From assembly GCF_013410545.1 (NCBI RefSeq), contig NZ_JACCFV010000001.1, positions 3,472,001 to 3,536,000 of the forward strand: a stretch of 64,000 nucleotides of DNA, written 5' to 3'. Each line of letters opens with the position of its first letter. Position 1 is the stretch's first letter. This document shows positions 28,801 through 39,182 of this stretch, piece after piece. Under the pieces are notes generated by a model, which had not been told where the DNA came from, did not search any database, and saw only the letters and a program-made list of their open reading frames with translations. Origin of the DNA: Pseudoclavibacter chungangensis. Lineage in GTDB: Bacteria > Actinomycetota > Actinomycetes > Actinomycetales > Microbacteriaceae. The position numbers and the translations under genes were made by a program.

Positions 28801-30273
28801 TCAGCGGGCTCCGGCGCCGTTCTGGCGGATGCGGGACGTGAGCTCGGCGACCTGGTTGTACACATCGCGACGTTCGGTGATGAGCTTCGTGATCTTGCGG
28901 TGCGCGTACATCACGGTCGTGTGGTCGCGGCCACCGAACAGCTGCCCGATCTTGGGGAGTGACATGCTCGTCATCTCCCGACAGAGGTACATCGCGATCT
29001 GGCGGCTCGTGGCGATGGCCTGCGAGCGGGACGAGCCGTAGAGGTCGTCGACCGAGAGATGGAAGTAGTCCGCGGTGTGCCGGATGATGTCCGTCGGTGC
29101 GATGTAGCTCGGTTCGTCGTCGGAGACGAGGTCCTTCAGCACGGTCATGACGAGCGGCATGTCGACGTGCTGCCCGTTGAGGCTCGCGTACGCGGTGACA
29201 CGGATGAGCGTGCCCTCGAGCTCGCGGATGGACGACGTGATCCGGCTCGCGATGAACTCGAGCGCGTCGTCGGGGATCTGCATCTTCTCGATCTGCGCCT
29301 TTTTGCGCAGGATCGCGATGCGGGTCTCGAGGTCGGGCGACTGGACGTCGGTGATGAGTCCCCACTCGAAGCGGGACCGCATGCGGTCCTCGAAGCCCGT
29401 CAGACGTTTGGGGGGCAGATCGGACGTGATCACGACCTGCTTGTTGTGCTCGTGGAGGGTGTTGAACGTGTGGAAGAACGCTTCCTGCGTCGTGTCCTTG
29501 CCCTGGAGGAACTGGATGTCGTCGATCAGGAGGATGTCGTTGTGCCGGTAGCGGGCGTGGAACGACTGCGTCCGGTTGTTCGCGATCGAGTTGATGAAGT
29601 CGTTCGTGAACTCCTCGCTCGACACATAGCGCACCCGGATGCCCGGGTACATGCTCTCGGCGTAGTGGCCGATGGCGTGGAGCAGGTGCGTCTTGCCGAG
29701 GCCCGATTCACCGTAGATGAAGAGGGGGTTGTAGGAACGCGCCGGTGCCTCGGCGACGGCGACCGCGGCCGCGTGCGCGAAGCGGTTGGAGCCGCCGATG
29801 ACGAAGTTGTCGAAGGTGTACTTCGCGTTGCGGGCCTGTTCGGCGTCGCTCGTCGACGAGGACCGCGTCGCGGCCGTGTCGAACTCCTCGGCAACGGGCT
29901 CGCGCGAATTCGCGTAGTCCCGCTGCTGTGACGGACGCTGCGGAGGGAGCTCGACGTAGTCGTCGGGGGCCGTCTCGTCGGCCGGCTCGGCGGTGCCGAA
30001 CGTCGGGTCGACGTCCGGGTTCACGATGACGGCGAAGGTGGAGACCTTCGCGTCGTCGTCGAGCTGAGCGATCGCGCCGAGCAGCGGGAGGCGGCCGCGC
30101 TGCTCGATCATCGTGCGTGTGAGGTCGTTCGGGACCTCGAGGAAGATGGTGCCGGCCATGACACCCTTGGGTGACGCGAGCCCCAGGAAGCCGTGCAGCG
30201 ACGGCTGGACGCGGTCGTCGCTCGCCAGGGACTCGAGGATCCGTCGCCAGATGTCGGCGATGTCCGCGGTCAT
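28801..30273 (-). CDS. dnaA: Chromosomal replication initiator DnaA
   Basis: A 490-residue AAA+ initiator. Domain I covers residues 1-80, a disordered domain II about 90-150, and the AAA+ domain starts at KYTFDNFVIGGSNRFAHAA. Walker A GESGLGKTH is at about 188-196, Walker B is LLIDDIQF, and the C-terminal DNA-binding signature GGRDHTTVMYAHRKI is intact. The ATG is preceded by AGAGGAG. It reads away from rpmH and towards oriC. An inverted pair of DnaA boxes about 90 bases upstream suggests autoregulation. Confidence 0.98.
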   Translation of the reverse strand: MTADIADIWRRILESLASDDRVQPSLHGFLGLASPKGVMAGTIFLEVPNDLTRTMIEQRGRLPLLGAIAQLDDDAKVSTFAVIVNPDVDPTFGTAEPADETAPDDYVELPPQRPSQQRDYANSREPVAEEFDTAATRSSSTSDAEQARNAKYTFDNFVIGGSNRFAHAAAVAVAEAPARSYNPLFIYGESGLGKTHLLHAIGHYAESMYPGIRVRYVSSEEFTNDFINSIANNRTQSFHARYRHNDILLIDDIQFLQGKDTTQEAFFHTFNTLHEHNKQVVITSDLPPKRLTGFEDRMRSRFEWGLITDVQSPDLETRIAILRKKAQIEKMQIPDDALEFIASRITSSIRELEGTLIRVTAYASLNGQHVDMPLVMTVLKDLVSDDEPSYIAPTDIIRHTADYFHLSVDDLYGSSRSQAIATSRQIAMYLCREMTSMSLPKIGQLFGGRDHTTVMYAHRKITKLITERRDVYNQVAELTSRIRQNGAGAR

Positions 30274-30647
30274 CTACCGCGCTCCTCTCGTCCGTCTGCG
30301 GTTGCGTGGTGCACTCCGCGAACGTCCTGCAGAGCGGGGCCCTCACGGTATCGGCAGCACGAAGTTATCCACAGAATACTGTGGATAACAGAGGTGTGGT
30401 GTGCACAACTACGGGGGGTGCCGCCTAGCCTACGACGCACCCTCCCCAATTGCGCAAGCTCGCGCACGGATTCCGGTGGGTCATGCAGGCAGGAGCCCGC
30501 TTCGTGTCGTGCCGCTGTGGTGTGTCGCCGAGCCATGTTGACGGCCCGTGAGCCGTCGCATACTGTTAAGCAGTTGTGCCTGCAGCCAGGCATCCCACTT
30601 CTCTGTCGCACGGACTCGCCGTGCGGTCCCGATCCTGGAGTTCTCTG
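30274..30647. promoter_or_regulatory. dnaA-rpmH divergent regulatory region with an inverted DnaA-box pair
   Basis: Two perfect boxes face each other: TTATCCACA (30365-30373) and TGTGGATAA (30380-30388), separated by six bases. The minus-strand TATTCT lying between them could be the dnaA -10, which would make the boxes an autorepression operator. Apart from the rpmH promoter (30538-30566), I see no gene in this 374-bp gap. Confidence 0.8.
30538..30566 (+). promoter_or_regulatory. rpmH promoter
   Basis: TTGACG (30538-30543) and TACTGT (30561-30566) are spaced exactly 17 bp apart, about 80 bases before the rpmH start codon. Confidence 0.65.
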
Positions 30648-30785
30648 ATGTCCAAGCGTACGTTCCAGCCGAACAACCGTCGTCGCGCGAAGGTGCACGG
30701 ATTCCGTCTCCGTATGCGCACGCGTGCCGGCCGCGCGATCCTCTCGGCACGCCGCCGCAAGGGACGCGCGCAGCTTTCCGCGTAG
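30648..30785 (+). CDS. rpmH: 50S ribosomal protein L34
   Basis: A 45-residue, strongly basic protein with the invariant L34 start [19 protein letters not shown]. The ATG follows GGAG. It begins the rpmH-rnpA-yidD-yidC-jag unit on the right replichore. Confidence 0.98.
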   Translation: MSKRTFQPNNRRRAKVHGFRLRMRTRAGRAILSARRRKGRAQLSA

Positions 30786-30792
30786 TTCCTCC

Positions 30793-31155
30793 GTGCTCGC
30801 CCGCGCGCATCGTGTCACGAGCGGTGACGACTACCGGGCCGCAGTGCGGCGCGGAGCGCGCGCCGGTGTGCCCGGTGTCGTGGTGAGCGCGCTCGCGCGA
30901 AACGACCCATCGTCGCCCACTCGCTTCGGATTCATCGTCTCGAAGCGCGTGGGCGTCGCTGTTGTCCGGAACCGCATGCGTCGACGACTCAAGTCGATCT
31001 CACTCGAATTGCTCGACGAGGTGCCCACGGGGTACGACATCGTGTTCAGGATGCTGCCGGAGTCGGCGGCGTTCGACTTCGCGACGCTGCGGGACCGCGC
31101 TCGCGCGGCCTCCGCATCGGCACTGCGCCGCTCGCGGTCGGCGGTGAACGCATGA
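30793..31155 (+). CDS. rnpA: Ribonuclease P protein component
   Basis: A 120-residue basic protein that assists the RNase P RNA in tRNA 5' maturation. The conserved FIVSKRVGVAVVRNRMRRRL block contains the RNR motif. I chose the GTG at 30793, eight bases after rpmH, which begins VLARAHRVTSGDDYRAAVRRG, the family N-terminus; a longer start at 30724 would overlap rpmH. Its stop overlaps the yidD start (ATGA). Confidence 0.94.
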   Translation: MLARAHRVTSGDDYRAAVRRGARAGVPGVVVSALARNDPSSPTRFGFIVSKRVGVAVVRNRMRRRLKSISLELLDEVPTGYDIVFRMLPESAAFDFATLRDRARAASASALRRSRSAVNA

Positions 31156-31481
31156 CCGGGGGCACCCTGACGACCTCGCGCCTGGATTACGCCTGGCGCA
31201 CGGCGCTGCTCGTACCGCGGAATCTCGTGATCGCGTTCCTCATCGCCTACCGCGCGGTGATCTCCCCCACCTACGGGGACGTGTGCAAGTACCACCCCAC
31301 CTGTTCCGCGTATGGTTTAAGGGCCGCGCAGGACTTCGGTGTCGTGCGCGGTGCCTGGTTGACCGTGCGTCGAATCGGCCGCTGCCACCCGTGGGCGCGC
31401 GGGGGGATCGACGATGTGCCCGATCCGGGCCCACGACGAACACACCTCACTCGTTTCGGCTTCGTCGCCGCCGACCACTGA
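31152..31481 (+). CDS. yidD: Membrane protein insertion efficiency factor YidD
   Basis: A 109-residue small membrane-associated protein. The signature is IAYRAVISPTYGDVCKYHPT followed by CSAYGL, with the RIGRCHPWARGG block after it. It helps YidC insert proteins into the membrane. It overlaps rnpA by four bases and lies 22 bases before yidC. Confidence 0.95.
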   Translation: MTGGTLTTSRLDYAWRTALLVPRNLVIAFLIAYRAVISPTYGDVCKYHPTCSAYGLRAAQDFGVVRGAWLTVRRIGRCHPWARGGIDDVPDPGPRRTHLTRFGFVAADH

Positions 31482-31503
31482 TCGAAAGGCTCTCCGCACA
31501 ACC

Positions 31504-32664
31504 ATGGACTTCCTGGGCACCATTCTCTGGCCCATCCGGTGGGTCATCGAGCTCATCCTCGTCGGATTCCACTCCCTCTGGACCACGCTCGGACTCGACC
31601 CGAACGACGGCTGGACGTGGATCGCCTCCATCGCGGGCCTCGTGATCGTCGTGCGCTCGGCGATGATCCCGCTCATGGTCAAGCAGATCAAGTCGCAGCG
31701 CTCGATGATGGACGCGGCCCCCGAGATCAAGAAGATCCAGGACAAGTACAAGGGCAAGCGAGACCAGTTCTCGATGGAGGCGATGCGTCGCGAGACCATG
31801 GAGGTCTACTCGCGCACGGGCTCCAACCCCATGGCGAGCTGTTGGCCGATGCTCGTGCAGATGCCGGTGTTCTTCGGTCTGTTCTCGGTGCTCAACGGCG
31901 CGCAGCGCGACCAGTCCGGTGTCGGTCTGCTCACCCCGGAACTGGCGCACTCGTTCGCCGGCGCGTCGATCTGGGGGGCGCCGCTGAAAGCGACGTTCCT
32001 CGAGAACGGTGGGAACCCGCTCGTCATGTGGCTCGCGGGCACCATGGTCGTCGTGATGACGGTGTCGCAGTTCATCACGCAGAAGCAGATCATGTCGAAG
32101 AACATCTCGCAGGCGACGCGGGAGTCGCCGATGTTCAAGCAGCAGCAGATGATGCTGTACGTGCTGCCGCTCGTCTTCGCGGTGTCCGGCGTGGCGTTCC
32201 CCCTCGGCGTGATGTCGTACTGGCTCATCTCGAACTTCTGGACGATGGGTCAGCAGTGGGTCGTCATCCGCAACATGCCCACGCCCGGTTCCGAGGCGGC
32301 CAAGGCTCGTGAGGAACGACTCAAGCGCCGGGGCAAGTGGGTCGAGCCGGAGCCGAAGTCGAAGGACGGCAAGGTGATCGACGTCGAGGCTGCGCCGAAG
32401 CCGACGCAGCGTCAGCAGCCCGTGTCGAAGTCGCGGGCCAAGAAGCAGGGCACGGCCAAGTCCGCTCCGGCACAGAATGGGCCGGGCAAGAGCGCTCCCG
32501 AGAAGAGCCGTCCGGCGAAGACGGCGCCCTCGAGCGATGCGGCCGCGACGGATGCGGACGCGGACGATTCGGCCGCTGGGAGCGACGACGCGGATGTCCG
32601 TTCGTCGAACGACGATTCGGCGCCGAAGCGTCCGAGTGGTGCGCGCCCGAAGAAGAAGAAGTGA
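31504..32664 (+). CDS. yidC: Membrane protein insertase YidC/OxaI
   Basis: A 386-residue insertase with the typical five-helix core: FLGTILWPIRWVIELIL at the N-terminus, LVIVVRSAMIPLMVKQIKSQ, the cytoplasmic hairpin DKYKGKRDQFSMEAMRRETM, and PMLVQMPVFFGLFSVL. There is no lipobox, as expected for actinobacteria. The last 130 residues form a long cytoplasmic tail, first Lys-rich then acidic Asp/Ser/Ala, ending in PKKKK; such basic tails can contact the ribosome. The ATG at 31504 is within the standard unit. Confidence 0.95.
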   Translation: MDFLGTILWPIRWVIELILVGFHSLWTTLGLDPNDGWTWIASIAGLVIVVRSAMIPLMVKQIKSQRSMMDAAPEIKKIQDKYKGKRDQFSMEAMRRETMEVYSRTGSNPMASCWPMLVQMPVFFGLFSVLNGAQRDQSGVGLLTPELAHSFAGASIWGAPLKATFLENGGNPLVMWLAGTMVVVMTVSQFITQKQIMSKNISQATRESPMFKQQQMMLYVLPLVFAVSGVAFPLGVMSYWLISNFWTMGQQWVVIRNMPTPGSEAAKAREERLKRRGKWVEPEPKSKDGKVIDVEAAPKPTQRQQPVSKSRAKKQGTAKSAPAQNGPGKSAPEKSRPAKTAPSSDAAATDADADDSAAGSDDADVRSSNDDSAPKRPSGARPKKKK

Positions 32665-32687
32665 CCGCAGGAGAAGAGGGACGCGCG

Positions 32688-33203
32688 ATGACGACAGAAT
32701 CCGGAACGCAGGACACGGCTCCCCTCGAGCCGACGGAATCGGGCGATGCGCCCCGCGACGAGGGCGACATCGCGGCGGACTTCCTCGAGGAGCTGCTCGA
32801 CATCGCGGACATCGATGGTGACCTCGAGATCGAGGAACGGGACGGGCGCATGTACGTGTCGGTCTCGGCGGATGGTGCGACGAGTCTCGATCGACTCGCG
32901 AACCCCGAGGTCGTCGAAGCATTGCAACAGCTCACGCGACTCGCGGTGCAGGCCGACTCCGGTGAGTTCTCGCGACTCATCCTGGATGTGGGCGGATCTC
33001 GCGACGCACGTCGGCGCCAGCTCGGTGAGCTGTTGGATCGCGCCGTGGCGCGCATCGAGGAGGGGGCCGCCTCGGCCGCGCTCCCGCCGATGTCGTCGTA
33101 CGAGCGGAAGATCGTCCACGACCTCGCGGCCGAGCGTGGCTACCACTCGGAGTCCGAGGGTGAGGGCCGCGAACGGCACACGGTGGTACGCGCCCTCAGC
33201 TGA
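32688..33203 (+). CDS. jag: Jag/KhpB-like KH-R3H RNA-binding protein
   Basis: A 171-residue protein with a KH-like segment (about residues 25-100, with ISGDDL-like features replaced by DGDLEIEERDGRMYVSVS) and a C-terminal R3H domain (about 112-171: SYERKIVHDLAAERGYHSES, then RHTVVRAL). The acidic N-terminal 25 residues are disordered. Such proteins bind RNA and affect cell-wall growth. I chose the ATG at 32688 after GGAGAAGAGG; a GTG at 32661 overlapping yidC is an alternative. It normally neighbours rsmG, but here 8.4 kb intervenes. Confidence 0.92.
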   Translation: MTTESGTQDTAPLEPTESGDAPRDEGDIAADFLEELLDIADIDGDLEIEERDGRMYVSVSADGATSLDRLANPEVVEALQQLTRLAVQADSGEFSRLILDVGGSRDARRRQLGELLDRAVARIEEGAASAALPPMSSYERKIVHDLAAERGYHSESEGEGRERHTVVRALS

Positions 33204-33751
33204 TCGTCCGATGCCGGCGATGGGCCCGCGACGACGATGTCCGGGCCCGTCGTGCGGGACGTCGGTGCATGACGGCGGTCCGGTCGGCCGGCGTGGCGCC
33301 GCCGCTCCTGCGGTTCACCGGGAGCGTTGTGTGTCGTCCTCGGGACGGCTCACTTGTCGGGGATTCGGTGTCGGCCGCGCATCGACGTAGTGCACGAGGC
33401 GGATGACAGGGGTCGTCCGCGTGCCGTCGTGATGGTCGGCGTCGCCCACACGAGTTGTGACCCCGGTCATGCACCGGGATGGCGGTCGGCACGCGCGCGT
33501 TCCATGTGCTGGCAGCCCTTCCCTCTCCCGTTCGCTCTGCGCCCAGTTCGGCCTGCGCCCAGTTCGCCCTGCGCCGGTTCCCCGCGCTGCTGTTTCCCGA
33601 TCGCCTGGCCCTCATGTGGAACGATTCGGCGGCGCTGTCCCGGGCTCGGAGCTCATCGGATTCGGTGTCCGGGGGTGTCGAGCCGGCGGTTTCGGTGCCA
33701 AGGAGTCGTCGGCGTGTTGCGGGGTCGCACATTGTCGTGTGGGGCTGTGAC

Positions 33752-33997
33752 GGGTTGGTGCACCGTGGTGGCGGGGTTGTCGCAGGGGTGTGCCTTGTCC
33801 TGTCTGGCACTCACGCGTTGTGCGTTGCGCTGTCGGTTGTCGTGGGTTCGTGCGTGGTGGTGTCGGGCTGTCGGGGTTCGTGCGGTGCGGTGTCGGCCTG
33901 TCGCGGGTTTGTGCGTCGTGGTGTCGGCCTGTCACGGGATTGTGCGTCACGGTGTCGGGCTGTGACGGGTTTGTGCGTCACCGTGTCGGGTGCTTGC
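33752..33997 (+). repeat. Degenerate 31-bp tandem repeat, about 8 units
   Basis: Units begin GGG(T/A)T(C/T)GTGCGT and restart near 33752, 33784, 33815, 33844, 33874, 33905, 33936 and 33967 (spacings 29-32). The last five are clearest, each containing GTGTCGG(G/C)CTGT. The plus strand is strikingly G+T rich. Not a CRISPR: there are no unique spacers. Confidence 0.7.
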
Positions 33998-35277
33998 GGT
34001 GTCGCGGGCCATGTCGTCCGGCGCGCGATCGGGCAGGCCGAGCACGGAGCCGTGCACGTGTTGGCGTCACGCACGTCGGACACGTTAGTGGCCAGCGAGC
34101 TCCACGACGGGTGGCCGCCAGTGGCGGCGCCGCACGCTCTGCACGAGTTGGTGTCGGTTCATGTCGTGGCATAACTGCGCACATCGCTTCGCTCTGAGGA
34201 TCCCTCGTTTCATGCTCGGGTGTGGTCCGTGCGTTCTCTGCTGGACAACCCTCTGTCGGCGCAGTGCCCCTGGATCGAACCAGATCGATGCACGGTCCGT
34301 CGCAGCTCCGCCACCGATCGCCGGAGGCCGTCGGTCTGTGCTGGAAGCCAATCCTCGTCGTTGCATCGATGTCTATCGATAGAGCCTCGGCCGACCGACG
34401 TTGGGTCCCGCTGGATCGATGAGGGTCGCGATCCAACGTCCGATCGGGTGACGTCCCGCTGACATCGATGAGTTGACGTCACCGATGTCGTCGGAGTGCG
34501 TCGCAGCACCGAGATGGTCTGACGATGGTGCGGGATATCCGGTGGTCGATGTGGCTGACGGAGCTTGGTGGATTGGTGTGTTCGCTGCGGCGACCACTCC
34601 CCCTCGTGTACGCGTGTCTTTCGGTGGTCGATCTCTGGAAGTCATCGGGCTCGGCATGTCATCGATGGTCGTGACGCGGGTCGCGAGTCGCGGTTCGGCC
34701 GTGAAGATCGTATGCCGCGCGTGCGGGACGCCACAGGACACCGTTCGGGACCGCGATCGTCGGGACGGTGCAGCGGAAGGGCCATCGGGGGTGAGTCCCA
34801 TGGACCGTCTCCTGAAGTGCAGCCCGCGTGAACTCGTACTCGGTGTGATGGCAGGTCGGTACTCCTACACTTGCGTGGGTTCGATGGACGGCCACGTGAA
34901 GGTGGCATGTCGTGTCGGATGGAGTGGCGGCGTGTCGATGTGGATCATCGGATCGGCCCGATCGATGCATTCGGCCCATTTGCGTCGCCACGCCGAGCGA
35001 TGCAGCTTGGGGCTTCAAGGGCGTGCCTTCATCGTTCTGAGTCCGGTGACGTGGGCAGATGTATGTCGCACGCGTTCGTCGTGGCGCGAGTCCGACGTGA
35101 ACGGGGCACCGGGTGTGACTGCTGACTCGCTCCGGGAGATGAGTTCCACACTCGACGACGTTGTGTCGTCTTCGTTTCGAGTGGGGGGAGCACGCGGTCG
35201 GTGATCGGTGGTTCACGATTATCAGTGGATCATCGCGTGTCGACGCGAGGCACCGGTGCGTGTCACGTGCTGGTGGG

Positions 35278-35293
35278 GGTTTCACGTGAAACA
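35278..35293. other. parS site 1
   Basis: GGTTTCACGTGAAACA: the 14-base palindromic core GTTTCACGTGAAAC is perfect. It is the leftmost site of the array and the closest to oriC, about 6.5 kb away. Confidence 0.95.
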
Positions 35294-35959
35294 TCGCGAC
35301 GAGCGGCTGAGAACGTACTGCTCGGAGCTGGCTGTTCTGCGACGGACCAGGCCTCCATCCCCCACCTACACTCGCGGTTGCTGGACCTGACGGGTCACCA
35401 AGTGTCGGACGCACGTTCAGCAACCGCGCCCTCACTTCTCGACGGAGGGCCTCCCTGTGGATGTCCATCGGGGCGCGCCGGAAGGGATGGGATGGGCGTG
35501 CCTCGTTGTCGAGGCGTGAATGGTTGCCAGCGTGCGGTTCTCAGGGGCGCAGCACTGCTCCCCGTGGGACAGGATTCCGGGAGGGACGGTCGATCGGCGC
35601 GCCGGCAAGCGGCGGGGAGCCGATCGGTGCTTCGGCTGCCCCTCTCAGCCCCGTTCAGGGGTGAACGACAGAGGCGTCGAGCGCGAGTACCCGCCGGCGG
35701 ATGCCACACTGCCCCTCCTCCGGGCGGTGACCCATGTGACGTCGGCGATACTCGAGGCCGATGGGAGACGGCACCGGCGGAGGGTGTTTGACGTGAGATG
35801 CCGACTGACTGCTCGTCCGCGAATGTCATGCAGGTGGAGGTCGGTGTTCGGCACTCACGCCCCATGCGATCTGCAGACCGCGATCCGCTGAGTATTGTTC
35901 CTCGACTACTCGGCGGCGTCGGGGACTCATCTGATCTGGTACAGGCGCATGACCGCTTT

Positions 35960-35975
35960 CGTTTCACGTGAAACG
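35960..35975. other. parS site 2
   Basis: CGTTTCACGTGAAACG, a 16-base perfect palindrome, 682 bp from site 1. Confidence 0.95.
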
Positions 35976-36576
35976 CACACCCCGGTGCTTCCACATCATG
36001 GACGTGTTCGTCACCCGTGGCGCGGAACTCCCACGCGATGCGGAAGAAGGTGACGACGGTTGCTCGTCGGGACGAGACCCCTCGAGCCTCACCCCTTGGC
36101 GCGTGAACCCGTCTCGGCCCCGAGGGGCCACGTAAGCGGTTGCACGACGTGCAGGTCGCGTCTCGCCTCGTACCGCAAACCCCGACGCACGACCCATTCC
36201 TCCACACACGGTGCGATCGAGTTCGACAGGGCCATTGCCCGGTTCAGGCGCCTTTGACGAGCTAGGGACGAAGCCGAATGTCGACTGACATCTGGCCGCG
36301 TATGGCCGCCATCCTGGAAGGCTGCACGTGGAGGAACGCACCGTCCCATTTCGGTGTGCGGGAATGGTGCCCACCTATCACCCGATGTCGGCACAAGAGG
36401 CTCGACCGTGACCGCGTGGTGGAATGCCGGATCGCATATCGCTGCTCGCAGAGTCGCTGCGGCAACGACGAGCACCCGGCGGGGGCTGCTGCGGGCTTCC
36501 TTCGTGATCATGGAGGCGAGCCCGTCATTGCCCGATGACCTGTCGTCCGGTGCTCCATCATGACCGGTCCCGTTTG

Positions 36577-36592
36577 CGTTTCACGTGAAACA
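36577..36592. other. parS site 3
   Basis: CGTTTCACGTGAAACA with a perfect 14-base core, 617 bp from site 2. Confidence 0.95.
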
Positions 36593-37245
36593 CGGGCCGC
36601 AACAACACGGTGAGACATTGAACGAGGATCTTGGAGCCCGGCGGTGCCGATTCAGTGACAGTTCGCTCCGGTTGCGAGTGGGCGGCGGGACTGCCCTGTG
36701 CCCGCGCCCGAGCTCCGAACGCCTCGGTCGTGAAGTCCGGGCGACCAACCCCGGTAGCTCCGCGCTGCAGCTGAGTTGCGGGAGCCGACCACCAGACTCT
36801 GTCGGGGACTCCCGCTCAACCGTGCGTCCATAGCGTTCCCCGGAGGGTGTCATCCTCGACCTGTCCGACCCTCGTGCCAGATTGTTCTCCTCACGGTCAT
36901 CGCGACTGAGACAGCAGTAGTCCACGTGACCGTCGTCGAGGGTCTTGCCACGCTGCCGCTCGTCGGCGCAAACGCTCGTCGAGGAGGCGTGCCCGGGCGC
37001 CGAGCTGCGACACTACGGCGGCGTGGTCTCGAGGGTGGAGGCCGGCTTCGTTCCAGTCTGGCCCGTGGGCCACTGTCGTGATTGGGCTTCGCGGGAACCT
37101 CCTGAGATTCAAGTACCGAGCCCGTGTTCAGCGGATCCCCCGTGGTGTGCGGAGCAAGGTCATCGTGGCCGGGTGATGGTGGGACCGGAACCATTTCGCG
37201 CTCGGGCGAGCGGATCTACATGCTGAGTACGGGTGCACTGCGCTC

Positions 37246-37261
37246 CGTTTCACGTGAAACA
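37246..37261. other. parS site 4
   Basis: CGTTTCACGTGAAACA with a perfect core, 669 bp from site 3. Confidence 0.95.
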
Positions 37262-37687
37262 CGACATCCTTGAAGCACGTGGCGCGTTGGAGACGACTGT
37301 CCCGGAATGCGTTCGTGGTTTGCGGGCAGGTCACCCCGTAGTTCCGACGGAATCCAGCAGGTCTCGTCATCGTTTGGGGCTGCCCGAAACGCACGCGTCG
37401 CATTCGAATGAGGGCGTACTGCCGGGCTCGCGTGCTGGGTCGTGACGAAGTCACTGCATTGCCTCAAGGGCGACTCTGCTCCCTGTGCGCGCCGGAGCCC
37501 CGCGTCGGTACCGCCGGGTCGGGGGTTGGGAGGCCCGTGGGATCAGAGGCCGCGTGGGGAGATGGCAGGATATGCGGCGGTCGTTCGAGCGGGTGAGCCT
37601 GAGTGACCTCTCGTGATTGCCGCAATGCGTCGCATGAGCTGGCATGACGAGACAGAGCCACGGCAGAGAGGCTGCGCTGTGGACTGA

Positions 37688-37703
37688 CGTTTCACGTGAA
37701 ACG
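37688..37703. other. parS site 5
   Basis: CGTTTCACGTGAAACG, perfect over 16 bases, 442 bp from site 4. Confidence 0.95.
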
Positions 37704-38067
37704 CTCCATTGCGTGTCCACCACATCATGAGTGTCGTCTCTTGCGAGTTGTCCCGCCTGGCCCCTGGAACGCAAGGGATCAGTGTCTTTCGAACGAGACA
37801 ATCCCCTGCCCGGATGCGTAAACAATGCCTCGTGACCGGCAGCGAGGTGGGAACGCGACTCGAGAGTCGAGCGGCCTGGTTTGCTGTATGCATGTCGGTA
37901 TCGAACTGTGATCGATGATGGCAATGGCACGGATCGCAGCGGGGGCTCTGACATCGGTGAGGACAAGATGATGAACCTCACGCATTGCTTCAAACGAACG
38001 ACGGCCGCTCCGCGAGTTTCGCTGAGCCATTGGCCGACTGAACGGTTCTCAGGCGGGCGGCGGGCGC

Positions 38068-38083
38068 CGTTTCACGTGAAACC
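38068..38083. other. parS site 6
   Basis: CGTTTCACGTGAAACC with a perfect core, 380 bp from site 5. Confidence 0.95.
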
Positions 38084-38449
38084 TGACGCAGAGGGTGCTT
38101 GCTGGGACACCTTCGCCGACCAGGTTGTGGAAGTCGGCTCGGGTTGGTCAGGAGGCCTGCCCGTAGGAATTCGCCGGGATGCACACCTTGCAATCGGTAA
38201 TGGCGGCCCGCCACAGAAGCTTGTGCGAACGACCTTCAGGATCAGTTGCGTTTACATCGAGGCGCGGCCGCTCACACGGCATCCGGAACGACGGTGGCGC
38301 ACAGATAGGTCATAGCGGAGGAGCTCCGGTGCTGCTTCCATTCCACTGCGGTCCTGTGGCCCTGAGTGGAAGTGGGATCCCTTGACACTCTACGAGTGCG
38401 ATATGTCGTTGGTGGGAGCTGGTTCCTAACCCAAGTTCGGGCCTGCTGC

Positions 38450-38465
38450 CGTTTCACGTGAAACG
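38450..38465. other. parS site 7
   Basis: CGTTTCACGTGAAACG, perfect over 16 bases, 382 bp from site 6. Confidence 0.95.
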
Positions 38466-38558
38466 GCGAGTCCTTGTCACGGCAATCAGCTCAACTCATA
38501 CTCGGTGCGGCGTCGATGAACTCTGGGCGAGATCCAGGGAACACCCACGGTTGGGATC

Positions 38559-38661
38559 AGTGCCAGTGCCAGTGCCAGTGCCCTCGTGGAAGTGGAAGTG
38601 GGAGTGGGAGCCGGAGCCGGAGCCGGAGCCAGAGCCAGGGCCGGAGTGAGTGTGAGTGACA
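38559..38661 (+). repeat. Imperfect 6-bp repeat tract (CAGTGC / GGAGCC types)
   Basis: A run of TGCCAG units (four copies, about 38559-38582) passes into GGAAGT/GGGAGT units, then GGAGCC/AGAGCC units, and ends in GTGAGT. The plus strand shows a change of base composition along one tract, which suggests slippage. It lies about 100 bp after parS site 7. Confidence 0.8.
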
Positions 38662-39166
38662 GGGTCAGGCGTCGGTGATGTACGGATAGATTGCGCCTGC
38701 GGGGTCGAGGAATGCCTTGCGCTCCCGTTCGAGTGGACCCGCTTGGAGACAGCAGGGTCCCGAAGCGAGATGGCGATTCGCACAGTAGGGTGCGATCTGT
38801 TCAAGCGCGTAGATGCTCGGTCGGACAGCGCCCGGCGGCGGACGCTCGGTGGGTCGAGGTGCACCCCTCGGTGGAATCCTGCGCCTTGCAGCGACTGTTC
38901 ACGGGGTTCCCTCCTCGCGTGAACTGCTCGGAGTCCAGAACAGCGGGCGGTTTCTCTGAATGGAAGGAAGTGGCATCACTATCCGCCGCTTCCTCTGCGA
39001 GGCGGCACCTATGTGGCGCCGAGGGCGAAAGCGCATTCGCTTGAGGAGCAACCGCGTGCGAGTTGGCTCTGATTTGGTGGGCATCGGATTGCCACGCGGG
39101 GTATCGCAGTTCCCTCCCGTCCCCTGCAGTGGACGACGAAGAGGCCGGCGTACGACAAGGCTTCGA

Positions 39167-39182
39167 TGTTTCACGTGAAACG
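39167..39182. other. parS site 8
   Basis: TGTTTCACGTGAAACG with a perfect core, 717 bp from site 7. Confidence 0.95.

Noticed and set aside
33752..33997. CRISPR-like 31-bp repeat
   Set aside because: Units are directly adjacent and degenerate, with no spacers.
34372..34383. Palindrome TCTATCGATAGA as a recombination or regulatory site
   Set aside because: An isolated 12-bp palindrome without flanking genes or repeats is not enough evidence.
34473..35204. A 243-codon frame in the gene desert
   Set aside because: No RBS, no family-like motif, and overlapped by equally long frames on the other strand. The region looks non-coding.
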